DNA from: Nilaparvata lugens
Lineage: Eukaryota > Arthropoda > Insecta > Hemiptera > Delphacidae
Assembly (NCBI RefSeq): GCF_014356525.2
Contig: NC_052508.1
Location: forward strand, 52,138,442-52,202,441
Reading direction: 5' to 3'
Length of the DNA: 64,000 bases
Within the stretch, counting starts at the first letter, position 1. Each line of letters starts with the position of its first letter. The translations under genes were made by a program, and so were the position numbers. Shown one piece after another: positions 56,323-64,000 of the stretch. The notes beneath the pieces were generated by a model that saw only the letters and a list, made by a program, of their open reading frames with translations, made no database searches and was not told the DNA's origin.

Positions 56323-57680
56323 CTACAACACATTTTATGCATTAGTTTGTGATTTTGTCTAGGATGGTTTAAAGCGAAATAAAAAAATGAAGAACGATTC
56401 AACAAACTATAACTATTTCTGCAATGTTTTAACAAATCTACAAGAACAAAATAATATGTTCAATTAATTGGAGAAATTCATAAACTCAACTGTAATTAGA
56501 TGGACTGTAAAATTTATCATATTCAATGAATTAATAGTATGATAATGAATCAAGCATGAATAGTTGTTAATACTCGAGATGTGGTGATTGCAATTCAGAA
56601 CTAATAAAGTATGGATCCTCAACACTACTTCAATTATCACAGAAATGCAACTTTCTACAAACCATCTCAATTAAAGAGCCAGCTTGCATTGTCAAGCAAA
56701 CACAATCGTTCTCACTTCTTAAATCATTTATCCATCCCTGTATTGGACCAGGGCATTTACTCTCCTCTTCGTCTACTCTTTTTATTACTATTTGGTTGAT
56801 AGCAGAGAAAACGTTTATACTGCTGTATTCTGTGGAAGATAGAGTTAAAAATACCTAACTCCCAATACTGCCATTAGATAACATATACGTCAAGTAATAT
56901 TACACAAATCTGTCAACAGATTCCTGATTGTATAACAGCTTGTAGTATAACTCTGTCAGTAAATGACAGCATAAGCTGGGTAATATCTGTAACTCCACCT
57001 TCTCTCACCTAATTGGTTAACAGTCCACAATCGTATCTCAATTCTAATGATTAGCAATGAATACCGAGTGATGAAGAATATTGTCGATCAACTTTTTGGT
57101 TAATATTTATTTATTCCTAAAATTTGAATGATGACTTTGGAAAAAGAAGATGAATGAGGACAATCAGAAAAAGTAGTAGAAAAAAAAACAAATTAAGTCA
57201 TGTAGAATGGTTACATTTGTTTAGCTGATAGTGAAGTAACAATTTCAAATAATAAAATATAAATAAAACTTCCGCCAACTGTATAATGCATTTTTTATTC
57301 CACATATTTTCTACAAACACAAATTAAACCAATTTCAACTTCTTTTTTATGAACATAATCATAGTTTTCATACTTTTAAATACTATCTATAATATAATAC
57401 AGGAAAGAATTGACTTATACACGTACAGGATAGGGAATTCACGGATGACGTCTTAACTACTAAGCTGGATTAACTTGAAATTTTGCAAATAGATTATTAA
57501 TTTACTGAGAATGGTTATAGACCTATTTTAAATTCTCGATTACTCCACTACGTCGGGTTTTCAGTTTGTCAAGTTGTTAATTCAACCCTTGCGCAGCATG
57601 GGTTGCCTGCTAGTTTTTGAATAAATACAGTTCCTATTACATCAGCTCTTATTTGTCTATTATTATGCTAATTCTATGCT
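56323..57680. other. inter-exon sequence U24-U25
   Basis: AT-rich; no repeat or gene recognised. C-T-A-A-T-G near 56347 belongs to the U24 branch point region. Confidence 0.4.
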
Positions 57681-57985
57681 CTATGTACCAGACTCCGAAT
57701 ATAGCTTGCTGTGTTGTATAATCATATGCTTTTTCAGGTTATTTTTCAATTTGGCTCTGTAGGGACAGTAAGTGCATTGAAATTTCGGTTCCACTCCACA
57801 CTCAAACTTTAGATGACTTTTCAGGTTCCAACTATACTTGTAAGTTCTGTTACATTTCTCACAGCGAAAAGGATGCACTTCATCGAATGATTTTCTATTC
57901 ATCAGTTCTGTCGCTTGTATTCTGTTTTTGTCTCTGAACAACTTTCCAAATGCATGGTAAGACGACTGCTGAGGGTCCAAGAAAG
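57681..57985 (-). CDS. lola: lola alternative zinc-finger exon U25
   Basis: Acceptor AG at 57987-57986 (A-A-T-G-T-G-T-T-T-T-A-G), branch-like C-T-A-A-T-T-A-T-G upstream. Split codon CT, F-L-D-P-Q-Q-S-S-Y-H-A-F-G-K-L-F-R and on to E-V-H-P-F-R. Finger 1 is C-E-K-C-N-R-T-Y-K-Y-S-W-N-L-K-S-H-L-K-F-E-C; finger 2 is C-T-Y-C-P-Y-R-A-K-L-K-N-N-L-K-K-H-M-I-I-Q-H; tail S-K-L-Y-S-E-S-G-T. The F-L-D-P opening recurs in U29 and, varied, in U26, U27 and U31. Confidence 0.93.
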
Positions 57986-58764
57986 CTAAAACACATTTTC
58001 ATAATTAGATAATTTAGATAAATTCAGAATGATTGGAAATAATAACATTGTCGTTAGCTTGACTAGCAACCATATACATACATTCATGGAAAAATTCAAA
58101 TATTAAATTTACGATTTGGGCAGACATTAAGTTTTTATTATTCACCAAGCACCATTTTTAACAAATTGAAAATTTTTTTCGCTATCAGATGGAAGAATTA
58201 CTGAAAGAAATGGAGGGAAACTGCTGATGTTGAATAACTTGTTGAGGAGAACAAATACATCATCTTGAAGAAAAGAGTTATTATTTGACGGTCTTCAGCA
58301 CCCGAGTAGATGTAAATTAAGGTGGAGCAGTCAAAAAATTATTGTTGCGGTCAAACATTATCCCTAGAGAAAGCCGCTCAACGTTCACACTCAAGTGCAG
58401 CAAACAAAGTGAGCAAGTGCATGTGTTAAATATCTCACCAAAACCAATAAAACAGTTGAATAAACTATAAGCAATACAAAGGTGTTGAACTACTGGTCAA
58501 GGATAAAAATTAGATGATAAAAATTCTATTTTGATAGTACATATAAAAAAATCATCCTTTTATTGTACATTACTTCCATTATAATAAAGTGCATGATTAT
58601 TCGAGTTTGTTAAGTCTTAGAACAGATTAATAGAGATCTAGAAACGGCAGAGTAAATTATCAGTAATGCTCTATTTTTTCAAGAAGGCTACTATTGCATG
58701 AATATAATATTTTGAGATAGTTATCAGAAAATTATCTTACTGGTTTTTTTCAGATCTCACTATT
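57986..58764. other. inter-exon sequence U25-U26
   Basis: No repeat or gene recognised; 58320-58440 is slightly GC-richer without a usable frame. Confidence 0.4.
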
Positions 58765-59045
58765 TCATACTAGATTTTGGTGTCTTATTACCATATGTCT
58801 TGTAAGATTATACTTCAATTTGGCTTTGTGGGAACAGTAAGGGCATTGTAATTGTGGTTCTCGTCCGCATTCATACTTGAGGTGAGCTTTTAAGTTCCGA
58901 TAGTATTTGTAAGTTCTGAAACATTTTCCACAGCGGAATTTTCCATTCAACTCCTCTTGTAAACCTTCACTGATCCTTCCTGCTCCTTGGGATTGCTCAT
59001 CGTCTTCAAGTATTTCGTAAGACATTTGCAGAGGGTCCGAAACTG
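58765..59045 (-). CDS. lola: lola alternative zinc-finger exon U26
   Basis: Acceptor T-T-C-T-A-G-C-A-G offers AGs at 59047-59046 and 59044-59043, both in phase (one Val more or less). Linker S-D-P-L-Q-M-S-Y-E-I-L-E-D-D-E-Q-S-Q-G. Finger 1 is C-G-K-C-F-R-T-Y-K-Y-Y-R-N-L-K-A-H-L-K-Y-E-C; finger 2 is C-P-Y-C-S-H-K-A-K-L-K-Y-N-L-T-R-H-M-V-I-R-H; tail Q-N-L-V. Very close to U27, including the acidic linker, so a recent duplicate. Confidence 0.93.
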
Positions 59046-60307
59046 CTAGAACAAATGAAATTAAGATTTCTAATAAGGTAAGACTTAACTAATGAGGTTA
59101 ACAAAAGTAATTAACTGCAGACAGCTCACTACAGTTTTACTACAATTATTAAATAAATAGCGTAAAATAAAGAGTAGTAACAGTGGTCAACTAACTGTAC
59201 TCTATTTACTATAGTCAATTTACTATAAAGGAATACTTACTTCAACTTACAGAGCCAAGGTTAACATTTTTTAACCTTAGATTTTTAAAATCTAACATTT
59301 TTTCTTTCAATGTAATCAGTAATAGGGCTGAATTTATCAATTATTGTCAATTGATATGGAATTGAAAAAAATGAAATTCAAATGAATTTAATCTAATTCC
59401 ATTTGTAAAAAAAAATCCTACAAATAAAATTAATCCATTTTCGACCATCAGATCAGATATTCACCACTATCAGTGACCGATGTATTCACGAAGAATACCT
59501 TTTCATCACTGTTGAAGGGAATTTCTAAAATTCATTTTAAATTAAAAACGGGAAGGGGTTTGACTCAGCGCGCTGATAAGGCATCGCTTAGATAAGTTAA
59601 GAATCATGCGCCTGCTACTCCCGTTGGAAGGGTGACCGCTTGAGCCAACTCCTCTGAGAATGATTCATGAGTTGTAGAATTGCTTCCCTGTGGTTCAGAA
59701 GCCACCTAAAACTATAGGTCCATTTATCTCACATTATCATCCGCCACATTACCCACGCACAAGCCTAGAGCTCATGTGGACATCACCCTCAATAACAAAA
59801 AAATATTTATTGGTTGAGTGAGACGGATAGTAAAAGACTATGTTCTGAAAAATTCATTCAATAAGTTAAAATAATACAAAAAACATTTTATTTTCAAGTA
59901 TTTTTCTCAATAATAATTAACACAAAATAAAGAAAACAAATACATAATATAGAAATTAGAATTTATGCTGCGGTATTATAATAATAGTAAAAATACTGTA
60001 GTAGCTGTATAATATAATGAGAGAATACACTGCAGCACATAAGATAAATGATGATAATGATAATAATAGGCCAGTTGAAGTATTAAAAGAACTAGAAACT
60101 CTAGGAAACATTTGTAAACAGAGAATATTTTAAACAATTATTTTTTTACTTAATTTTTTCTCATTCAGAAGACACACATACAGACTTGAAAATCATTTAT
60201 GAGAATTGAAGTATCTCATTTACTGAAGGTTTACTATTGTAGCCTTTCAAATCTTTATTCAGGAAATAACTTTTAGGTGATAAGTTTTCAAAAACGATAT
60301 ATTTTTT
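59046..60307. other. inter-exon sequence U26-U27
   Basis: 59095-59175 and 60690-60790 (downstream flank text T-A-G-C-T-C-A-C-T-A-C-A-G-T-T-T-T-A-C) match, showing that the U26/U27 duplication included upstream intron. A SINE-like stretch is at 59560-59800. Minus-strand AATAAA at 60258-60253 is about 50 bases past the U27 stop. Confidence 0.55.
59560..59800. repeat. SINE-like GC-rich repeat
   Basis: G-C-G-C-G-C-T-G-A-T-A-A-G-G-C, C-C-C-G-T-T-G-G-A-A-G-G-G-T-G-A-C-C-G and C-C-A-C-C-T-A-A-A-A-C-T-A-T-A-G-G-T-C-C stand out from the AT-rich background. 22925-22990 (A-C-A-G-G-T-C-C-A-C-T-C-A-T-C) is a diverged relative of the last part. Family not identified. Confidence 0.4.
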
Positions 60308-60618
60308 CTATTGAATTTTGTTATAAGGTAGGTGAACATCCAATAGCTTGCCGTGCTTTATTGCCATATGCTTTCTAAGGGAAGTCTTTAATTTGGTTTT
60401 GTGGGGACAGTGAGAGCATTGAAATTTTGGTTCTCGTCCGCATTCATACTTGAGATGGGTACATAAATTCCGATAGTATTTGTATGTTCTGAAGCATTTT
60501 TCACAGCGAAATTTTCCATTCAACTCCTTGTGCAAACCTTCACTGATCAATCCTGCTCCTTGGGATTGCTCGTCGTCTTCAAGTATTTCGTAAGACATTT
60601 GCAGAGGGTCCGAAAATG
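60308..60618 (-). CDS. lola: lola alternative zinc-finger exon U27
   Basis: Acceptor AG at 60620-60619 (A-C-A-T-G-T-G-T-T-C-T-A-G), split codon CA, F-S-D-P-L-Q-M-S-Y-E-I-L-E-D-D-E. Finger 1 is C-E-K-C-F-R-T-Y-K-Y-Y-R-N-L-C-T-H-L-K-Y-E-C with an extra Cys in the helix; finger 2 is C-S-H-C-P-H-K-T-K-L-K-T-S-L-R-K-H-M-A-I-K-H; tail G-K-L-L-D-V-H-L-P-Y-N-K-I-Q. Against U26 the changes cluster in finger helices, as expected if DNA specificity is diverging. Confidence 0.93.
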
Positions 60619-61091
60619 CTAGAACACATGTACATTATTGGAGAATAGATCGATTTTAAGTATTCAGATTAATAGGGTTGAAAAATTAATTAACTATAGA
60701 TAGCTCACTACAGTTTTACTACAATTATTAACTAAATAGCGTAAAATTAAGTAACAGTAGTGAACTTACTGTACTCTACTATTATAGTTAAATTAATATA
60801 TAAGTAGGTACTTACTTCAACTTACATAACCATGTTTTCATGTTAACAGAAACACAGCTTTATCTGCATACTGAATTCAATTTATGGGGAGGTTACACAA
60901 CATCGACTTTATACGTAACAAAATATAGAAATAACATGAAAAAGTACCCTGTTTTTGTTTCTATTACTGAAGTAGTCCTTGTTATCCGCAACACATTATA
61001 AAACCAGCAACATTTCTTATTCCAATCTAATCATTAATAGAGCTGAATTATTGATTGGCAATTATTTTGGAATTGGAAAGAATGAAATACA
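60619..61091. other. inter-exon sequence U27-U28
   Basis: 60680-60790 repeats the block near 59095-59175. No gene. Confidence 0.5.
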
Positions 61092-61341
61092 AGAATAAGG
61101 TAGGATACCATCCAATAGCTCGCCGTGCTTTACTGCCATATGCATTCGAAGAAAAGTATTTAATTTGGGTTTGTAGGACAGTAAGAGCATTGAAATTGTG
61201 ACTCTATTCCGCATTCAAACTTCAGATAGCAACCAGGTTCCGACGGTATCTGTAAATTCGGTAGCATTTTTCACAGCGAGACTTTCCATCCAATTCCTTG
61301 ATAAAATTTTTCATAAACATCTCCTACGATACGCTGGTTGT
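61092..61341 (-). pseudogene. lola: dead lola zinc-finger exon U28
   Basis: Acceptor-like AG at 61343-61342 survives, but the usual phase meets a stop before the fingers. Finger frames are still readable in pieces: E-L-D-G-K-S-R-C-E-K-C-Y-R-I-Y-R-Y-R-R-N-L, then a lost base where His should be, then L-K-F-E-C-G-I-E-S-Q-F-Q-C-S-Y-C-P, then another shift, then P-K-L-N-T-F-L-R-M-H-M-A-V-K-H-G-E-L-L-D. At least three frame breaks and one missing zinc ligand. Closest to U27 (shared K-H-G-x-L-L-D end), from which it was probably copied. Confidence 0.88.
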
Positions 61342-61830
61342 CTGACAAAAAAAATTAATGAAAAATAATAATTAAAAAAAAAATTGAAAAATAATGAGGT
61401 TTCAAGTCCTAAGAAATGCAGAAAATTCGTTATTATGATATCTAATTTGGTGGTGGAGGATCAGGTTGGAGAAAAAATATCCCGTTTTTCATGAAATTTA
61501 ATTTATATACATACATTACACAGCTAGCATTCCACAGATACCACATAACAGTATAATAGTTTCTCATTTATACAGTTACTCAACCTATACAATGTAATAT
61601 TCTTTGGTGATAATTATACAGACTCTCTAGCACGCGCATTTTGCTTTTCATGAGCTGATGTTCAACTTATCATAATTGTGATATCAATTACACAGAGCTT
61701 CAAAAGGATAAAAAATTTATCAAGAATGAAGAAATTATAATATATTTATAGTTCATACAGAAAGGTTCTATATAATCACAGTGGATTGAGATTAATTCAT
61801 AGAGGAATGCAAAAAATTCTCTCACAAATG

Positions 61831-61980
61831 CCCGGTTGCACAAAAGCCGGTTAAATTTTAATCCTGATTAATTTCATGTGAACCAAATCAGAGAAGATCA
61901 TTTCAAAAAGATGGCTTCTCTGATAGGTTCTACTCGAATTAACCAGGATTTAAATTTAACCTGCTTTTTTTACAACCGGT
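61831..61980. mobile_element. element C MITE, copy 4
   Basis: CCGGTTGCACAAAAGCCGG at the left and A-A-C-C-T-G-C-T-T-T-T-T-T-T-A-C-A-A-C-C-G-G at the right, with inverted A-A-A-T-T-T-T-A-A-T-C. The best preserved of the four copies in the window. Confidence 0.8.
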
Positions 61981-62149
61981 ACTAAGTACCTGATTGAATG
62001 ATTACAAAAGTTCAATAGCTGAGTCATAATTTTGTCTCAGTCCCACACACATGCACTCGCTCACTCACTCCCATCATCAAAAGACGACGAAATTATCAGC
62101 TGTTTTTCCAAGGATGAATAATAATTATCCTTTTAATGTCATTCAGCGA

Positions 62150-62305
62150 GTTTTCCCAGGGATGAGACCTAGTGCAATCGAATTTTTATATTATAAACCT
62201 ACTATGTTCTGAATTTCGTGAGAATCGTTTACGAAATAGAGCCGTTTTCGAAATCCGGTGACATACAAACATATAAACAGAAATTTCTCGTTTAATAGTA
62301 TAGGA
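62150..62305. repeat. retroelement-like fragment
   Basis: T-T-C-G-T-G-A-G-A-A-T-C-G-T-T-T-A-C-G-A and A-A-T-C-C-G-G-T-G-A-C-A-T-A-C-A-A-A-C, ending T-A-A-T-A-G-T-A-T-A-G-G-A-T. This text looks like the 3' end of a widespread insect retroelement; assignment by resemblance only. Confidence 0.35.
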
Positions 62306-62427
62306 TTAGTACAGAAACAGTAATACAGATACAATAAGCTGAACATCAGCTGATGGAAAGAGAAATGTGCGTGCTCGTGACGCCCAAGTCTGTACGTGCC
62401 TTACGAACAACTATACTTAAAACATGA

Positions 62428-62723
62428 TTAGTATGGTTCACTGAAAATAATTTCACTGTGTCGTCTTGCTACATGCTTTGTGAGATTATTCTTCAATTTG
62501 GCTTTGTAGGGACAATAAGAACATTTGAATTTCGGTTCTAAACCGCATTCAAACTTGAGATGAACAGTGAGACTCCCACGATGTTTGTAGGTTTTGAAGC
62601 ATTTTTCACAGCGGTAGTTTTCATCCAATCCCTTGTGAAATTCTTCATTGATCAATACGACTCTTTCTAATTGTTCATTATCGTGAGGTACACGATAAGA
62701 CGTACGCAGAGGATCCAAAAAAG
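62428..62723 (-). CDS. lola: lola alternative zinc-finger exon U29
   Basis: Acceptor AG at 62725-62724 (A-T-T-G-T-G-T-T-C-T-A-G), split codon CT, F-L-D-P-L-R-T-S-Y-R-V-P-H-D-N-E and on to L-D-E-N-Y-R. Finger 1 is C-E-K-C-F-K-T-Y-K-H-R-G-S-L-T-V-H-L-K-F-E-C; finger 2 is C-S-Y-C-P-Y-K-A-K-L-K-N-N-L-T-K-H-V-A-R-R-H; tail S-E-I-I-F-S-E-P-Y. The finger 1 helix (R-G-S-L-T-V) departs from the Y-R-N-L pattern of its neighbours. Confidence 0.93.
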
Positions 62724-63227
62724 CTAGAACACAATCATGTCTATTATCAGAAATCAATTCATTTTGGATAATTCAGGACTTATACTGTCAGAAAATTCTC
62801 TTAAAAAAATGTCAGAAACAATATTGCAAGTCTCTGGGCTACACAATGCTTCTACACAACACTTACCGAAAGATAGGCAAACAATGAGAGCAACACAATA
62901 CTTCTTATAAGTCTCCAATGCTTAGCAATGCTAAGATTTCTATTACTGATAACTGCGGATAGAAATAAATATTGATTAGAATGACCTGACGAGATAAGAA
63001 CTACTGATGAAGAGAACATTATGAAGGAAGATTATTCCAATTTTTTAATGAAATTTATTTAAATTCTCATAATTTGTACTACACAGCTACAAAAAATATT
63101 GAGATAAATCACAATCTAATGTCCGTGAAAACTATTGTCAATGCTTAACTTAGAACATGGTAGTCAAACATGATGTCACGTTGTAAATACTTAATGGATG
63201 ATGATAATAATAAAATGTATTCTTTCA
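62724..63227. other. inter-exon sequence U29-U30
   Basis: AT-rich, no gene or repeat recognised. Confidence 0.4.
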
Positions 63228-63310
63228 TCATTATAAGTCGCAGTAAAGTTCACTGGGGCGTCTTGCTATATGCCTTCTGACTTTACTTTCCAATTTGGCT
63301 TTGTACACAA
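63228..63310 (-). pseudogene. lola: lola finger 2 fragment U30
   Basis: A relic of the end of a finger exon: Y-K-A-K-L-E-S-K-V-R-R-H-I-A-R-R-P-S-E-L-Y and a stop. The last zinc ligand His is Pro, and the upstream part (degenerate K-F-K-C-S-Y-C codons at 63311-63330) is frame-broken with no finger 1 and no acceptor. Nearest to U29 (H-V-A-R-R-H-S-E). Confidence 0.8.
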
Positions 63311-63428
63311 CATATTAGAACAATTTCAACATATTTTATTGAAAACTGATAGCTTTTATGCTTCCAACATTATTTTAAAATGAATACAATTTTGTAAGAT
63401 AATATAATCAGCTCATATCTGTGATGTT

Positions 63429-63721
63429 CTATGTCCAAGACTCCGACAATAGGTCACTGTGCTTTGCTATCATATGCTTTGTAAGATTTGACTTTAATTT
63501 GGCTTTGTGGGGACAGTAGGAGCATTGAAATTGTGGCTTCACACCGCATTCATACCGGAGATGAGTGACAACAGAACGACGGTTTTTGTAGATTTTGAGG
63601 CATTTTTCACAGCGGAACTTTCCATTCAATTCCCTAATTAATCCCTCATCCAAGAATGCTGCACCTTTCAGTTCGTGATCTTCAACTTCTCCGTAGGATG
63701 TTTGCAGAGGGTGCAGAAATG
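63429..63721 (-). CDS. lola: lola alternative zinc-finger exon U31
   Basis: Acceptor AG at 63723-63722 (A-C-A-T-G-T-G-T-T-C-T-A-G), C-T-A-A-T-A-A-T-G branch-like word upstream. Split codon CA, F-L-H-P-L-Q-T-S-Y-G-E-V-E-D-H-E, then D-E-G-L-I-R-E-L-N-G-K-F-R. Finger 1 is C-E-K-C-L-K-I-Y-K-N-R-R-S-V-V-T-H-L-R-Y-E-C; finger 2 is C-S-Y-C-P-H-K-A-K-L-K-S-N-L-T-K-H-M-I-A-K-H; tail S-D-L-L-S-E-S-W-T. Minus-strand AATAAA at 63340-63335, about 90 bases past the stop. Nearest unit to the shared 5' exons expected beyond 64000. Confidence 0.93.
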
Positions 63722-64000
63722 CTAGAACACATGTGCATTATTAGAAATCAATGAATTTTGAAGGAGTTCTGGAGGGCCGTTTTGTTAAACAATTTCAAAC
63801 CGAAAAACTACTCAAAACACTTCAACAATAAATACTGGATACAACATACTCTAATTCATGTCAGGTAATCGGATGAAAGGTTCACCATACCTCAGGAAGA
63901 CGTGATTACAAATGACTTCCTCGAACCTTTATAAGCTTTTGTTCGTGAGTTTATAATGAAATTACATGAGAAAACAACCATCACATTGAAGGGGAACAAA

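Larger units (their letters stand above)
61342..62427. other. inter-exon sequence U28-U29
   Basis: Element C copy 4 (61831-61980) and a retroelement-like fragment (62150-62305) are listed. No gene. Confidence 0.5.

Overview
The window looks like insect nuclear DNA: AT-rich, intron-dominated and full of short inverted-repeat (MITE-like) elements. The repeat families and the overall look suggest a hemipteran, most likely a delphacid planthopper such as Nilaparvata lugens. The species call rests on recollection of repeat families, not on a search. There are no bacterial-style operons.

The genes are one thing repeated. About 31 units lie on the minus strand, so transcription runs right to left. 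Most are short single exons with an AG acceptor and a stop codon, coding for a pair of zinc fingers. Finger 1 is C-x2-C-x12-H-x3/4-C and finger 2 is usually C-x2-C-x12-H-x4-H, with the recurring core Y-P-C-x-x-C-G-K-T-Y. This is the signature of the alternative 3' exons of longitudinals lacking (lola), the BTB transcription factor whose shared 5' exons are joined, in flies partly by trans-splicing, to one of many finger exons. The shared BTB exons are not here and should lie beyond 64000. Every complete exon opens with two bases of a split codon, so all can follow the same donor in frame. If the donor base is G, the joint codon is always V, D, G, A or E.

Layout. U1-U12 (1-17272) form one subfamily (G-E-E-I-R-Y-P-C...) with T-T-T-T-A-C-A-G type acceptors and introns that share sequence blocks. 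U3 has been invaded by a 36-bp coding minisatellite. Between U11 and U12 lies a 4.5-kb repeat block with a pentamer satellite, palindromic elements and a 1.2-1.4-kb tandem duplication. U13-U18 (18318-29653) are more divergent, more widely spaced exons. U19 (36569-39467) is a 2.9-kb exon of a different kind. It has the same splice phase but codes for about 965 residues with SUMO-type motifs, degenerate Ser-rich repeats and three unusual short fingers, and is interrupted by one apparent -1 shift. U20-U23 are isolated exons; U22 seems to take its stop codon from a transposable element and U23 has a one-base frame break. U24-U31 (56030-63721) form a second subfamily (R-C-E-K-C-F-R-T-Y-K-Y) with a shared branch point/acceptor sequence, and it includes two dead exons.

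How they work together (inference from the fly gene): each exon would give one Lola isoform with the same BTB dimerisation domain and its own DNA-binding fingers. The array is therefore a menu of target specificities, and this window shows exon duplication, decay, satellite expansion and transposon capture within it.
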